NCBI GenBank assembly: GCA_029255685.2
Contig: CM055317.2
Coordinates: forward strand, 16,757,501 to 16,821,500
DNA from: Silene conica
Taxonomy: Eukaryota; Streptophyta; Magnoliopsida; Caryophyllales; Caryophyllaceae
DNA: 64,000 bases
Direction: 5' to 3'
Part shown: piece by piece, positions 41,681 through 52,892 of the stretch
Layout: each line of letters starts with the position of its first letter
Numbering within the stretch: the stretch's first letter is position 1
Made by a program: the position numbers and the translations under genes
The notes under the pieces: generated by a model
What the model was told of the DNA's origin: nothing
Database searches by the model: none
Seen by the model: the letters and a program-made list of their open reading frames with translations, nothing else

Positions 41681-42831
41681 TGTTAGGTTCATATACCTTT
41701 ATAGTCATACTAGTTTTATTTATCTTATAAATTATAGATCTTAAGCATGCTTAACTAGTGATTATGACGAGATAAAGAAGTAAGAATGAGCTCCCTTACA
41801 TTGAGACTCTCGGCAAAATAAGGGCACAAATGAAGTCACCTACTTCACTTGTTCTTGAGCTAATTCACACGGATGATCCTCCTTGAACCTTCAAAGAGAT
41901 GATGGCCTCCAAAGATGAACACCAAGACACACTAACTCTCAATGTTTGTATGTAATTGTGCTAGAATCAACAAACAAACTTGCTAGATTGAAGGAGGTAC
42001 ACGGCTAGGGTTTGAGAAAAATGAACCTTATTTTTCTTTCTTTTCTTTCTCTCTCAAAGACAAAAACCCTAGTAATGGATGGAATGAATGTTGTGAGGAA
42101 CAAAAACTCTCTTTTGTTGCCTCTTTTGGTTCGGCCGAGAGGGAGGTGAGAGTGCCCAATGGGTTGGCTCCTAATCCTCACAAATGTCTCAAGCATGCCT
42201 CAACAAATTTAATGCATTGTCTTCCTAATGTTCCTATTACATAATGTAATATGTAAAATGAGTGTGTGTGAGTGTGTGACATATCACACGGTCCACACCA
42301 CCAAAATGGATCCCATCCGTGACACAACATTAGGATTATAATATTTACGTAGTTTAACATTTTAAACCTTTTATCGTAAATTAGTAATTAAACAATTTCA
42401 TATAATTATTTAATCGCATTCTTTAACTACAACAATTGTAGTTCATTCGATTCATTCATTTTATTATTATGTTTCATAAAACAAATAATTAATAGTGATG
42501 ACATTTCGATCACTAAAATAATTTATAATCTTATTACAAATTCTCTCCTCTTTTATTCACAATCTAGAAATGTATCAACTCGTATCAATATACAGTTGTT
42601 ACATTTAATATTGAGATAGCTGTCCTAAAGGTGTGACCTAAAGGGATCAACTGGTCACCACCGTCATTACGACAGTAATGTCAAACTCTAGCAAGCCAAT
42701 CATTACCGATTAATGTTGACCAGTTGACTTATGATAAGAATCATCCCATGAATATTCTTTTATAGAGATTTGTCAATATAATTAATATAATTGACGTGAT
42801 CACATTATTGTCGAGGACACTTACTCCATCA
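41681..42831 (-). repeat. 3' LTR of element E
   Basis: TGTTAGGTTC to TTACTCCATCA on + strand. The right end has ATCA where the other LTR has AACA. The polypurine tract (element sense AAGTGGGAGAT) follows at about 42832-42842. Confidence 0.9.
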
Positions 42832-43509
42832 ATCTCCCACTTGTCCTCACAAGTGTGGATCACCGATTCTCTTGTTCTATTACATCATCTCCCACTCAAT
42901 GCAAGGTGTCTTTCAGGTCGTACTTGCACGTGATCAAATCAATAGTGGTTTTTCTCGATATGGAGTGTAACTGTTTGACCGGAATTATCTACCATAGACA
43001 GTCTCCGAGCGTGGCCACGCATTTTCAGTTCACTACTCCTCGAGTGGCCTTGAGATTTAAGATAACCCTGACAAGGGGCAGAACAATTTCTTTCCAAATG
43101 TTCTCCTTGGTCAACATCATCCATTGTGACCCAAAATATATCCATTTGACCCCTTTTACGGAAGATCGTAGAATATAAATCAAAGTCATTCTGAATAATG
43201 TCACCTCTAGAGCAACCAGTCTCTAGTCTAAGAATCGACTCATAAGAATATATATAGCAGCTCTTGCCACGACCAGGCTCCATTGAATTCTAAAGAACTC
43301 TATAAGCGGTCACTGCCCGACACAAGTGTACTTTACAGTTGTCTATATGATCGACTAGTCATCCCTTATGACTCTATGGTGTAAGAACTCACCATCAATC
43401 ACTACTACAAAAAAGGCCTAAGACATCAATTATAAGACACCTGTTTTTTTTCTAACAGATTTCTTAACGTAAGACACCAGTGATTTAATATAACAAGTTT
43501 GCAATGTTT

Positions 43510-43753
43510 AACTAAGAAACCTGTGCTTCAGAATCCGGTTTCCTATATTTTAATTTTCAATTTATTTAATAACTAAGAAACCTGTCCTCCAGAATCCGGT
43601 TTCGTATATATTAATTTTCAATTTATTTAATAACTAAGAAACCTGTCCTCCAGAATCCGGTTTCCTATATATTAATTTTCAATTTATTTAATAACTAAGA
43701 AACCTGTCCTCCAGAATCCGGTGTCCTATATATTAATTTACAATTTATTTAAT
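43510..43753. repeat. Four 61-bp tandem repeats inside the short CACTA element
   Basis: Starts at 43510, 43571, 43632 and 43693, each beginning AACTAAGAAACCTG and containing CAGAATCCGGT. Confidence 0.85.
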
Positions 43754-43949
43754 AAATAATAATAATAAATTAATCTTAAATAATATATTGTTTAATTAAT
43801 TCTACTAGATTCACCGAGTAATACATGCATACCTCTATCTCTTAACGTACCATAATCCACCGCCTAACACATCCTTTAAATAATAATTATCAATATCTAC
43901 TTAAATATATCAAAGACACCGGGTGTAAATGAGAGTGGTGTCATAGACA

Positions 43950-44190
43950 GGGGCGAACCCACCTTAGAGCAAGGGGTATCAGCCGCTACCCCAAACTTAA
44001 AAAAATTGGTTTAAAAGACGGTTTTTTGCGACCCCAAATATTAATAAATAGTAGATAATTAAATGTTATCCCAATAAATCTACAATAAATATCTTGTGGC
44101 TCAATGGTATAGCCATTAAATATCCTCCTTGTGGTCGTGTGGTCGTGGGTTCGAATCCCATTGCATGTATCATTTTTTTTTTTAAAAAAA
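43950..44190 (+). mobile_element. tRNA-derived SINE-like sequence
   Basis: A-box-like TGGCTCAATGG (44097-44107) and perfect B box GGTTCGAATCC (44148-44158), followed by a T run at 44172-44182. It is flanked by two similar copies of a 38-bp CACTA-internal repeat (about 43912 and 44202). Boundaries are approximate; the GGGGCGAACCC start near 43951 is a guess. Confidence 0.5.
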
Positions 44191-44675
44191 ATGAACCATG
44201 CCAAAGACACCGGGTGTAGTTGAGAGTGGTGTCATAGATATATGCCAAAGACACCGGACATAATTGATAACAGGTATAAGTCAAAGACACCAGTTATTAA
44301 TAAAAACAAATCTCTTTAATTGTTAGATAAGATACCAGTTCCTCCAACAGGTTTCTTAACCAAAGACACCTATGACCTAGACACCTGTTATAAACAGGTG
44401 ACCAAGGCCTTTTTCAACAGGTTTCTTTGGCCTTTTTTGTAGTAGTGAATCGCATCATAATCTAGTCACTTCGAGACGTCACCTCATATAAGTGACTAGG
44501 GGCAATACTAAGTTAATCCAGTTCACTTCTACAGGGTTCAACAATTGTCCTACAATCCTGTTTGGATTTAACAAAGTATATTTAATAAACAAGTTGTATA
44601 AAACTTTAAATGATGAACGAGATTATCTTATATGAACGTAAAAACAACATTTTTCATTTCATATCGCATAATCGG

Positions 44676-47600
44676 TTACACATTGGGTAAACTCTTAAGA
44701 CCCATAGAACGAGCATGAGAATCATGCTTAGCTTGCGACAAGGGTTTGGTTAAAGGATCAGCCACATTATCGTCTGTCCCAACCTTACAAATCGCTATTT
44801 CCTTCCTATCAATGAAATCTCGAATTACATGATATTTTCTTGGTACATGTCTAGACTTATTACTAGACTTCGGCTCCTTAGCCTGAAAGACAGCACCACT
44901 GTTATCACAGTACAGGGTGATAGGATCTTCAGCATTTGGAACTACCCTTAGTCCCTCGATAAATTGCCTTATCCATACTGCCTCCTTAGCAGCCTCTGAC
45001 GCTGCAATGTACTCTGCTTCCGTTGTAGAATCCGCAACGACTGGTTCTTTGAAGCTTTTCCAACTAATGGCACCACCATTCAAGATAAAGACAAATCCAG
45101 CCTGGGATTTAAAATCGTCTTTATCTGTTTGGAAGCTTGCATCTGTGTAACCCTTTACACATAAATCTTCTTCCCCTCCAAACACTAAGTATGAATCCTT
45201 AGTTCTTCTTAAGTACTTAAGGATGTTCTTGACTGCAATCCAGTGACTTTCACCTGGATTTGCTTGATATCTACTAGTCATGCTTAAAGCATACGAGACA
45301 TCAGGACGAGTGCATATCATGGCGTACATGATAGATCCCACGGCGGAAGCATAAGGGATCATTTTCATGCGTTCAACATCCTTGGGCTCTGTGGGTGATT
45401 GAGACTTTCTCAATATGATGCCACTTCCCATGGGGATAAACCCTCTCTTGGAATTTCCCATGCTGAACCGTCGAAGAATCTTATCGATATAAGGTTCTTG
45501 ACTTAGTGCCAATATCCTCTTGGATCTATCTCTATAGATCCGGATACCTAATATGCATTGTGCATTTCCTAGATCTTTCATCTGAAAATGGTTACCTAAC
45601 CATCCTTTCACTGATGAAAGCATTGGAACATCATTTCCAATGAGTAGTATGTCATCCACATACAAGATCAGGAATACAACATTGCTCCCACTGAATTTCA
45701 TATATAGACAAGGTTCCTCGACACTTCGAGTGAAACCATTTTCTTTTATGACTTCATTGAAGCGATGATTCCAACTCCTTGATGCTTGCTTAAGACCATA
45801 GATGGACCTCTTAAGCTTGCATACCTTGTTAGGATTCTTAGGATCTTCAAAACCTTCGGGTTGTATCATATACACATCCTCCTTTAAATGCCCATTTAAG
45901 AAGGCGGTTTTGACGTCCATTTGCCACACTTCATAATCATGAAATGCGGCAATCGCTAACATTATCCTAATGGATCTTAGCATGGCTACCGGAGCAAAGG
46001 TTTCATCATAATGAAGACCTTGGACTTGGGAAAAACCCTTAGCTACTAGCCTAGCTTTATAGACATCATCATGTCCTTCTATGCCATTCTTCACCTTGAA
46101 GATCCACTTGCATTGGAGAGGTCTCATCTCCTTAGTCTAGTCTACCAAGTCCCATACTTGGTTTTGATGCATAGAATCCATCTCAGATACCATGGCCTCA
46201 TGCCATTTTATGGAGTCGGGACTAGAGATTGCAGCTTTGTAAGTGGTAGGCTCGTCACTTTCCAAAAGTAAAACGTCCAGGCTACCATCTTCCTCAATAA
46301 GTCCAACATACCTATCAGGTTGATGTGGGACCCTACTCGACCTCCTAGGTGGAATAGGTACCGAAGTGGATGAAGAAGGAACATCTTCTTCAGTCTCAGC
46401 TTCAGTTTGTGGCTCTTGAACTTCTCGAACTTCATTAAGTTCAAAATTTCTCCCACTCTGTCTCTTAGAAATAAACTCCTTTTCTAAGAAGACAGCCTCA
46501 GAAGACACAAACACTTTGTTTTCATGAGGTTTGTAAAAGTGGTAGCCACGAGAGGTGGTTGGATAACCAACAAATATGCATTTTTCGGATCTTGGTGCGA
46601 GTTTGTCATCGTTTTTCGACTTGACATAAGCATCGCACCCCCATATCTTCATATAGGATAAGTTAGGAACCTTTCCTTTCCACATCTCATATGGAGTCTT
46701 ATCGGTCGCTTTCGTTGGACTATTGTTCAACGATTTGATGGCGGTGAGTATCGCAAATCCCCAAAATGAATTGGGTAAATTAGTTTGGCTCATCATTGAT
46801 CGGACCATATCCAATAAGGTTCGATTCCTCCTTTCAGCCACACCATTAAGTTGTGGTGTTCCTGGAGGCGAAAGCTGTGACACAATGCCACATTCCTTTA
46901 GATGTGAATCAAATTCATTACTAAGATATTCTCCACCACGATCGGATCGCAATGTTTTAATCTTCTTATCGAGTTGGTTCTCTACTTCATTCTGAAATTC
47001 TTTAAATTTCGTAAAAGCTTCACTCTTATGCTTCATTAAGTAGATATACCCATACCTACTTAAATCATCGGTGAAGGTGATGAAATAGTCATAATTGCCT
47101 CTAGCGGTGATAGATAATGGTCCGCATACATCCGTATGTATAAGTCCCAATAACTCACTTGCTCGTGTCCCTTTACCACTAAAGGGGTTACGAGTCATCT
47201 TCCCTAGAAGGCAAGCTTCGCATGTACCATAAGATTCATATTCGAATGGCTTAATTATGTTGGTTTTTACCAATCTTTTAACGCGATTTTCATTTATGTG
47301 ACCAAGTCGACAATGCCAAACATATGATTCATTTGGATCACTTGTTTTAATTCTTTTGTTATTGACGTTGTAGACATTATTAGACGAGTCGGAAGTTTCC
47401 AAAACATAGATTCCATTAATAGAATTGGCACGGCCAACTACCATGTCATTCTTTGAAATTACACAACAATTGTTTTTAATGGAAAAATCATATCCTTCAA
47501 TGTCTAACATTGCGACAAAAATAATGTTTTTGGAAAGAGACGGTACAAAATAACAATTATTGAGTTTTAGCTCATATCCACTCGTCAAGGCAAGAGTGCA

Positions 47601-48191
47601 AGTTCCTTTTGAAGTGGCCGCTACCCGAGCTCCATTTCCAAGTCGGAGATCCATATCACCCTTGTCCACCTTCTCCACTTCTCTTAAACCCTGCAAACGA
47701 TTACAAAGGTGAGAACCACATCCGGTATCCAATACCCATGATGTGTTGGATGTAAAATTTATGTCAATAACAAAAATTTCAGATTTGGAATTACCTAACG
47801 GAATCACAAGACCTTCTTGGATATGACGTAAGTACTTGGGGCAATTCCTCCTCCAATGGCCCATGACACTACAATAGTGGCATCGCCCTTTCTCTAACTT
47901 TCTCTTCTTTCTTTTATTCTTTGCAAGACTTTTCTTGCTTGAACTCCCACTTGCTTCATCATAAGCTCTTTCCTTCAAGTATAAGGCGTCCATTTCTTCA
48001 TTTAGCTCATCTATATAAGCCGTGTCAAGAAATGAACCTTTGGGAGGTGGGAGAGAAGAAATGAAGTTAATACTGCCATCCGGACCCGTTCCGAAATGAA
48101 CTTCTCTAGTAGTATCAATGTTGTTTTGGTTGCAAATATCGTCGAAAACATTATGACAAGAATCAATAGTGATAGGGTTGAATGAATCCAT
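44676..48191 (-). pseudogene. Element E polyprotein: knuckle, protease, integrase, RT, RNase H; one stop, no capsid
   Basis: One frame, broken by a single TAG (46137-46139) between integrase and RT. From the N terminus: a short MDSFNPITID start, basic linker, CCHC knuckle CHYCSVMGHWRRNC, protease VLDTGCGSH, GAG-pre-integrase WHCRLGHIN, integrase core (HTDVCGP, DDLSRYG, SDRGGEY, NGVAERRNR), then RT (ETFAPVAMLRS, YVDDILLIGN) and RNase H (STTEAEYIA, ADPLTKPL). The usual UBN2-type capsid between start and knuckle is absent, so particles would need capsid from elsewhere. Confidence 0.85.
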
Positions 48192-49966
48192 TGCGATAAA
48201 ATAACTACAAAAACGGAAACGAAGGAAAAATTAACGTTCATCATTTTAAAACTTGTTAAACATTTTAAACAAGTTAAGTATTTACTTAACGATCTCTTAC
48301 ACAATTAAGTAAATAAACCCGAGACCCAAACCCATACTAATCCGGGCACGGTGTAGCCGATTCAACCCGTATTGGTATAATTTGGTGGATTAACTCTTTA
48401 ATCGGTTCTACTCTTAGAACTCTCGGTCGACAATTTTCTTAAAATCATCTATAGCCCGAACTTATTGCAACTACGGTTACGAATACTTTCGTTGAGATCG
48501 ACCAAATTTCAAGGTGTAATCGTCATTACCCCACTTACCCAACGTGACAATTTTAGTACCCCGGTTTAGCCGAGCCTACATATTTGTGAAGAAGGGATTC
48601 ATGGGTCCATACTCTTTGGTAAGGCTAAGTCTCAATATTTTAAACGTAAGAGATCTTATCAATTATTATCTATCTCCTTTTAAGTGAACTAATTTAGGTG
48701 AATTATCGATAATAAAATTGATACGTTGAAGACCTGATACTCGATATGCATGACATGTTAATGGCGATTTGGCTATGCATGCAACATATTAAAACAAAAT
48801 AAAGCAAACGATAAATTCCTAGTATGGCCTTATCCTAGAAAAGAAGTAACAAGAGTACAAATTCGGAAACCAACTCCTTTGGTCCCTTGATCTTGACGAG
48901 GCACGCAAATCGAGGCAAACACCGTCTTGATCGGAACTCCTTTCCGAATGGCACCGTCTTCAAGGATCTCCGGAAAATACAAATATTACAACTTTTCTAG
49001 TCTACTTTATACATTATAAAATAGAAAATTACAATTGGGTGATACGAGATCACAAAATTACAACCGAATTGGTAACCCCTTACATTACGGGAAATACCAA
49101 TTTAAAACTAAGGCCATACTAGAATAATTACATGATTCAAAATTATGCAATATAAAATGACATTCATAAGAAAAACGCAGCAATATAATATGTTATAAAT
49201 ATGTTCATTTTAATGCCAAATCGCCCTAATAACTTATTATGTGAAATTAACCCGGTTTTATGAGATTTTAGCATTTTTAACTCTTTTAAAATGCATAAAT
49301 TAAAACATACACAACTTATGTTCTAAAAAATATCCTAACACATTTTAGGATTCAAAATTAGTCATAAATAATTTTGATAATAATTAACACTTTAATTATA
49401 TTAACATTGTTCATAAAGCCTTTAAAATGTATAACATTTAAGAATTAAATCCAAACAATTATAAAAATTCGAAATTTTGGATTTTCATTTTCACTAACAT
49501 TCTGAAAATATTACTTTAATATTTATAATGTAAAAATTTTTGGTCATTTTAATCGAAATTAACTCGAAATATCACATATTAATGGCCAAAATTACCTCCT
49601 TTTACGGTTTTAACAATTAAATCGTAAAACATGCTATACAAAGTCATATTGTACCAAAATTTTACATACATTAAGTAAAATTAGCATGTGAGGTCGTGTG
49701 AAAATTACAAGGCTAGAAACATTTTCTTTCTATTTTAATCATTTAACTCGATTTTGTCATAAAAATGCATTTAAACGATTAAAATCTTTATTATGAACAA
49801 TATATTAAATCTCATAAATTATCATATAACCTAAAAACATTTTAGGACCAGATTTAATATACATGCCAAAAAGTCGAGTGATATATATAAGGGTCTTGAA
49901 ATATTAGTTTTGTTTTAAGTCTCAAAAACTCGGAAAAACTATAAACCGATTAAGCATGCAACAACA
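48192..49966 (-). other. Long untranslated leader of element E
   Basis: About 1.8 kb, AT-rich, no coding sequence or capsid gene found. It may be what remains of gag, or a long leader. Confidence 0.5.
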
Positions 49967-49969
49967 AGT

Positions 49970-49981
49970 GCTCTGATACCA
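49970..49981 (-). promoter_or_regulatory. Primer binding site of element E (tRNA-iMet)
   Basis: GCTCTGATACCA on + strand, i.e. TGGTATCAGAGC in element sense, two bases from the 5' LTR. Confidence 0.85.
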
Positions 49982-49983
49982 AT

Positions 49984-51134
49984 TGTTAGGTTCATATACC
50001 TTTATAGTCATACTAGTTTTATTTATCTTATAAATTATAGATCTTAAGCATGCTTAACTAGTGATTATGACGAGATAAAGAAGTAAGAATGAGCTCCCTT
50101 ACATTGAGACTCTCGGCAAAATAAGGGCACAAATGAAGTCACCTACTTCACTTGTTCTTGAGCTAATTCACACGGATGATCCTCCTTGAACCTTCAAAGA
50201 GATGATGGCCTCCAAAGATGAACACCAAGACACACTAACTCTCAATGTTTGTATGTAATTGTGCTAGAATCAACAAACAAACTTGCTAGATTGAAGGAGG
50301 TACACGGCTAGGGTTTGAGAAAAATGAACCTTATTTTTCTTTCTTTTCTTTCTCTCTCAAAGACAAAAACCCTAGTAATGGATGGAATGAATGTTGTGAG
50401 GAAGAAAAACTCTCTTTTGTTGCCTCTTTTGGTTCGGCCGAGAGGGAGGTGAGAGTGCCCAATGGGTTGGCTCTTAATCCTCACAAATGTCTCAAGCATG
50501 CCTCAACAAATTTAATGCATTGTCTTCCTAATGTTCCTATTACATAATGTAATATGTAAAATGAGTGTGTGTGAGTGTGTGACATATCACACGGTCCACA
50601 CCACCAAAGTGGATCCCATCCGTGACACAACATTAGGATTATAATATTTACGTAGTTTAACATTTTAAACCTTTTATCGTAAATTAGTAATTAAACAATT
50701 TCATATAATTATTTAATCGCATTCTTTAACTACAACAATTGTAGTTCATTCGATTCATTCATTTTATTATTATGTTTCATAAAACAAATAATTAATAGTG
50801 ATGACATTTCGATCACTAAAATAATTTATAATCTTATTACAAATTCTCTCCTCTTTTATTCACAATCTAGAAATGTATCAACTCGTATCAATATACAGTT
50901 GTTACATTTAATATTGAGATAGCTGTCCTAAAGGTGTGACCTAAAGGGATCAACTGGTCACCACCGTCATTACGACAGTAATGTCAAACTCTAGCAAGCC
51001 AATCATTACCGATTAATGTTGACCAGTTGACTTATGATAAGAATCATCCCATGAATATTCTTTTATAGAGATTTGTCAATATAATTAATATAATTGACGT
51101 GATCACATTATTGTCGAGGACACTTACTCCAACA
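49984..51134 (-). repeat. 5' LTR of element E (1151 bp)
   Basis: TGTTAGG to CTCCAACA on + strand. Nearly identical to the other LTR. Confidence 0.9.
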
Positions 51135-51244
51135 CAGACCTACTACTGTCCCACCGCTTTCGCACCACTCTAAATTTTGCGCAACACCCAAGCCCCGTCC
51201 CATCCACTAAGGCATCATCATCAAGCATAAACCCTAACTTCAAA
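51135..51244 (-). pseudogene. Host exon-like segment broken by element E
   Basis: On the - strand it follows an acceptor (TTAATTACAG) and stays open through LGFMLDDDALVDGTGLGCCA and KFRVVRKRWDSS until the E target site. I do not recognise the protein. Its start phase does not join cleanly to the exon-like segment at 52339-52494, so an exon may be missing or they may be separate genes. Confidence 0.45.
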
Positions 51245-51462
51245 CTGTAATTAACAGATATAACATTGTTAAATAAAACTACCAAATAATATTTCCATCT
51301 CAATATCGATTTCAAACTCATAATCATATAACTCAATAATTGTGGTCACCCTTGGACCGTAAACACAATATGGCACAAATACCCAAACAACCAATTTTCA
51401 TCTCAATTTCTTCCTCATATTGTCATATTTTCTGTTTAGAACTGCACAACACTTAGAGTACA

Positions 51463-51807
51463 TGTAATACTCTATTGAACCGAATTGGATATTCGGGTGG
51501 GGTAACCCCTCGAAGAGGTCCATTGATAGGCTTATATAACTAGTGCTTAAAGGGATTGAAAGTACTACTCATATCAACAAAGTGCACTTTCTTTTCTGGT
51601 TATCCATGCGAAAGAACTCCAAAGTTAAGCGTGCTTGGCTGGGAGTAGTCTTAGGATGGGTGACCTCCTGGGTAGGTTCCCGGGATGCGCATGAGTGAGG
51701 ACAAAATGCGCTGGAAAGGACTCGTGTTGGTCTGTGGGGCCAGTACATAGCCTGACGAGCTACCGTGGCTAACATTTCCGGTCCTAGGTTTGGGCCGGGG
51801 TGTTACA
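51463..51807 (+). mobile_element. Cassandra-type solo LTR with a 5S rRNA-like domain
   Basis: About 345 bp from TGTAATACTC to GTGTTACA, with a 5S-derived core. Cassandra TRIM elements are defined by LTRs that carry 5S rRNA sequence. No second LTR or primer site is adjacent, so it is a solo LTR. A clear 5-bp target duplication is not visible. Confidence 0.8.
51603..51680 (+). other. 5S rRNA-like internal promoter domain of the Cassandra LTR
   Basis: It has AGTTAAGCGTGCT (box A, 51623-51635) and GGATGGGTGACCTCCTGGG (box C, 51654-51672) as in plant 5S rRNA. The 5' and 3' ends of 5S are not kept, so this is not a 5S gene. Confidence 0.85.
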
Positions 51808-52140
51808 ACAACACTTTTATAACCTTTTCACTGACAAGTCAAGGTCAAAGAAAACGACAATTCAAACGCAATACAAATCCAACCAATGGGGGCGGATCCA
51901 AGGGGGACCCCAAGGGGGCATGCGCCCCATATTAAATTTTATGAATAGAATTTTACAATTATCTATAATAGACACTAAGTCATCTTGACAAAACTTAGAG
52001 TATAACACTTTAAGCTTCTCACTCACGAGTCAAAGTCAGAGGAAACGACAACTCAAACACAATACAAACTAAATCAACAAGGGCAGATCCAAGGGAGTCC
52101 CGAGGGGGTAGGTGCCCCACATTAAAACACAGGAGACAGT
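51808..52140 (+). repeat. Diverged tandem duplication with GGGGCGGATCC boxes
   Basis: Two related segments, about 51808-51985 and 51990-52140, share AAACGACAA(T/C)TCAAAC..AATACAAA and a G-rich block (GGGCGGATCCAAGGGGG / GGGCAGATCCAAGGGAG) ending GCCCCA(T/C)ATTAAA. The Cassandra LTR split the first copy. It may be an old SINE-like or hAT-like repeat; I cannot classify it. Confidence 0.45.
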
Positions 52141-52338
52141 ACACATCACAGTACCCAAAATCCCTACACATAGTACTTTAATCATAAAACGAAACAAACA
52201 TATGGTCCTGTAAAATTCCTCACCTCAGCACTCACAATAGCATCTAGATCACATTACTATTAAACAATTTAAACAGGAAATATTCAACTAAGTATATGAC
52301 GATACCTTCAATATTATGACCATATAAACTACAGATAC

Positions 52339-52494
52339 CTCTTCATCCTCGAATGTTAACAGCTCACATTCGAGACGATGCGCAGTCAACGAACCATGTA
52401 TGCTTATCTTCTCTATTACCCTGACTCTCATAGAATATACACCATCCCTGCCTGCAAGCGACCTAGCACATTGAAAAATTTGTTTCATAATGTC
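52339..52494 (-). pseudogene. Host exon-like segment (52 codons)
   Basis: Between acceptor TTGTGTAG and donor GTATCTG on the - strand, phase 0 at both ends. It reads DIMKQIFQCARSLAGRDGVY, then RVRVIEKISIHGSLTA and a Glu-rich end. The composition is protein-like, with good splice sites. The family is not recognised, and whether the gene is still expressed is unknown. Confidence 0.45.
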
Positions 52495-52887
52495 CTACAC
52501 AACAAGGAGCCGTTAAATCACATGATCAGAAATAGCCAATGTTTTGAACATTGATCAGCACCAACCAAATAAAATAAATCGGAAACGAATACAAACCTGT
52601 AAGAATGTTGTTATAATGAGAGTAAACAGACCCAATAACAGTAGTTATATTAGTTTGGGTTGCTTGTAAAGTGGGTTAAATGATTTAGCAAATTCACAAA
52701 TAAAATAATAGTTAGTACTTTGACAGTATGGGCAAACTGAAATGTTACTGTTGATACATTACCTGCACATACCTAGAAGCTAAGAACATGCACTCTAAAT
52801 ACACAAAATCAAGACCAAATCTTTTCATCTACCACCAACTACAGAACGACAGGAACTGTACACAATTTACAATCAGATTCTTAAAAC
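52495..52887 (-). other. Intron-like or intergenic sequence left of element F
   Basis: AT-rich, no coding sequence seen. It continues at 62974 once F is removed. Confidence 0.45.
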
Positions 52888-52892
52888 AACTC

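Larger units (their letters stand above)
43400..44447. mobile_element. Short non-autonomous CACTA element (1048 bp)
   Basis: The termini are CACTACTACAAAAAAGGCC and its inverse, with target duplication AAT (43397-43399 and 44448-44450). No transposase. It contains four 61-bp tandem repeats, many AAGACACC(G/A)G-type boxes and a SINE-like insertion. Confidence 0.85.
42832..44675 (-). other. 3' noncoding region of element E
   Basis: No coding sequence. It holds the polypurine tract and the CACTA insertion at 43400-44447. Confidence 0.6.
41681..51134 (-). mobile_element. Element E: Ty1/copia retrotransposon, - strand
   Basis: Two 1151-bp LTRs flank a knuckle-protease-integrase-RT-RNase H order typical of copia. 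The target duplication CAGAC is perfect (41676-41680 and 51135-51139). By eye the LTRs differ at about four positions, so insertion is young. The gag capsid region is missing and one stop splits pol; a CACTA element sits in the 3' region. Confidence 0.9.

Noticed and set aside
44095-44165. A tRNA gene
   Set aside because: A and B boxes are present but no acceptor stem or anticodon arm can be formed.
43986-44290. Open frames with the NGIRTHDH / GFEPTTTRP type of reading
   Set aside because: This is the well-known false protein from reading the B box of tRNA-like sequences backwards; the real feature is SINE-like.
46137-46139. Programmed stop in element E pol
   Set aside because: It lies between integrase and RT, where copia elements have no known recoding; a single nonsense mutation is more likely.
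51603-51690. A functional 5S rRNA gene
   Set aside because: Only the internal boxes match; the 5' and 3' ends of 5S are absent and the flanks are LTR sequence.
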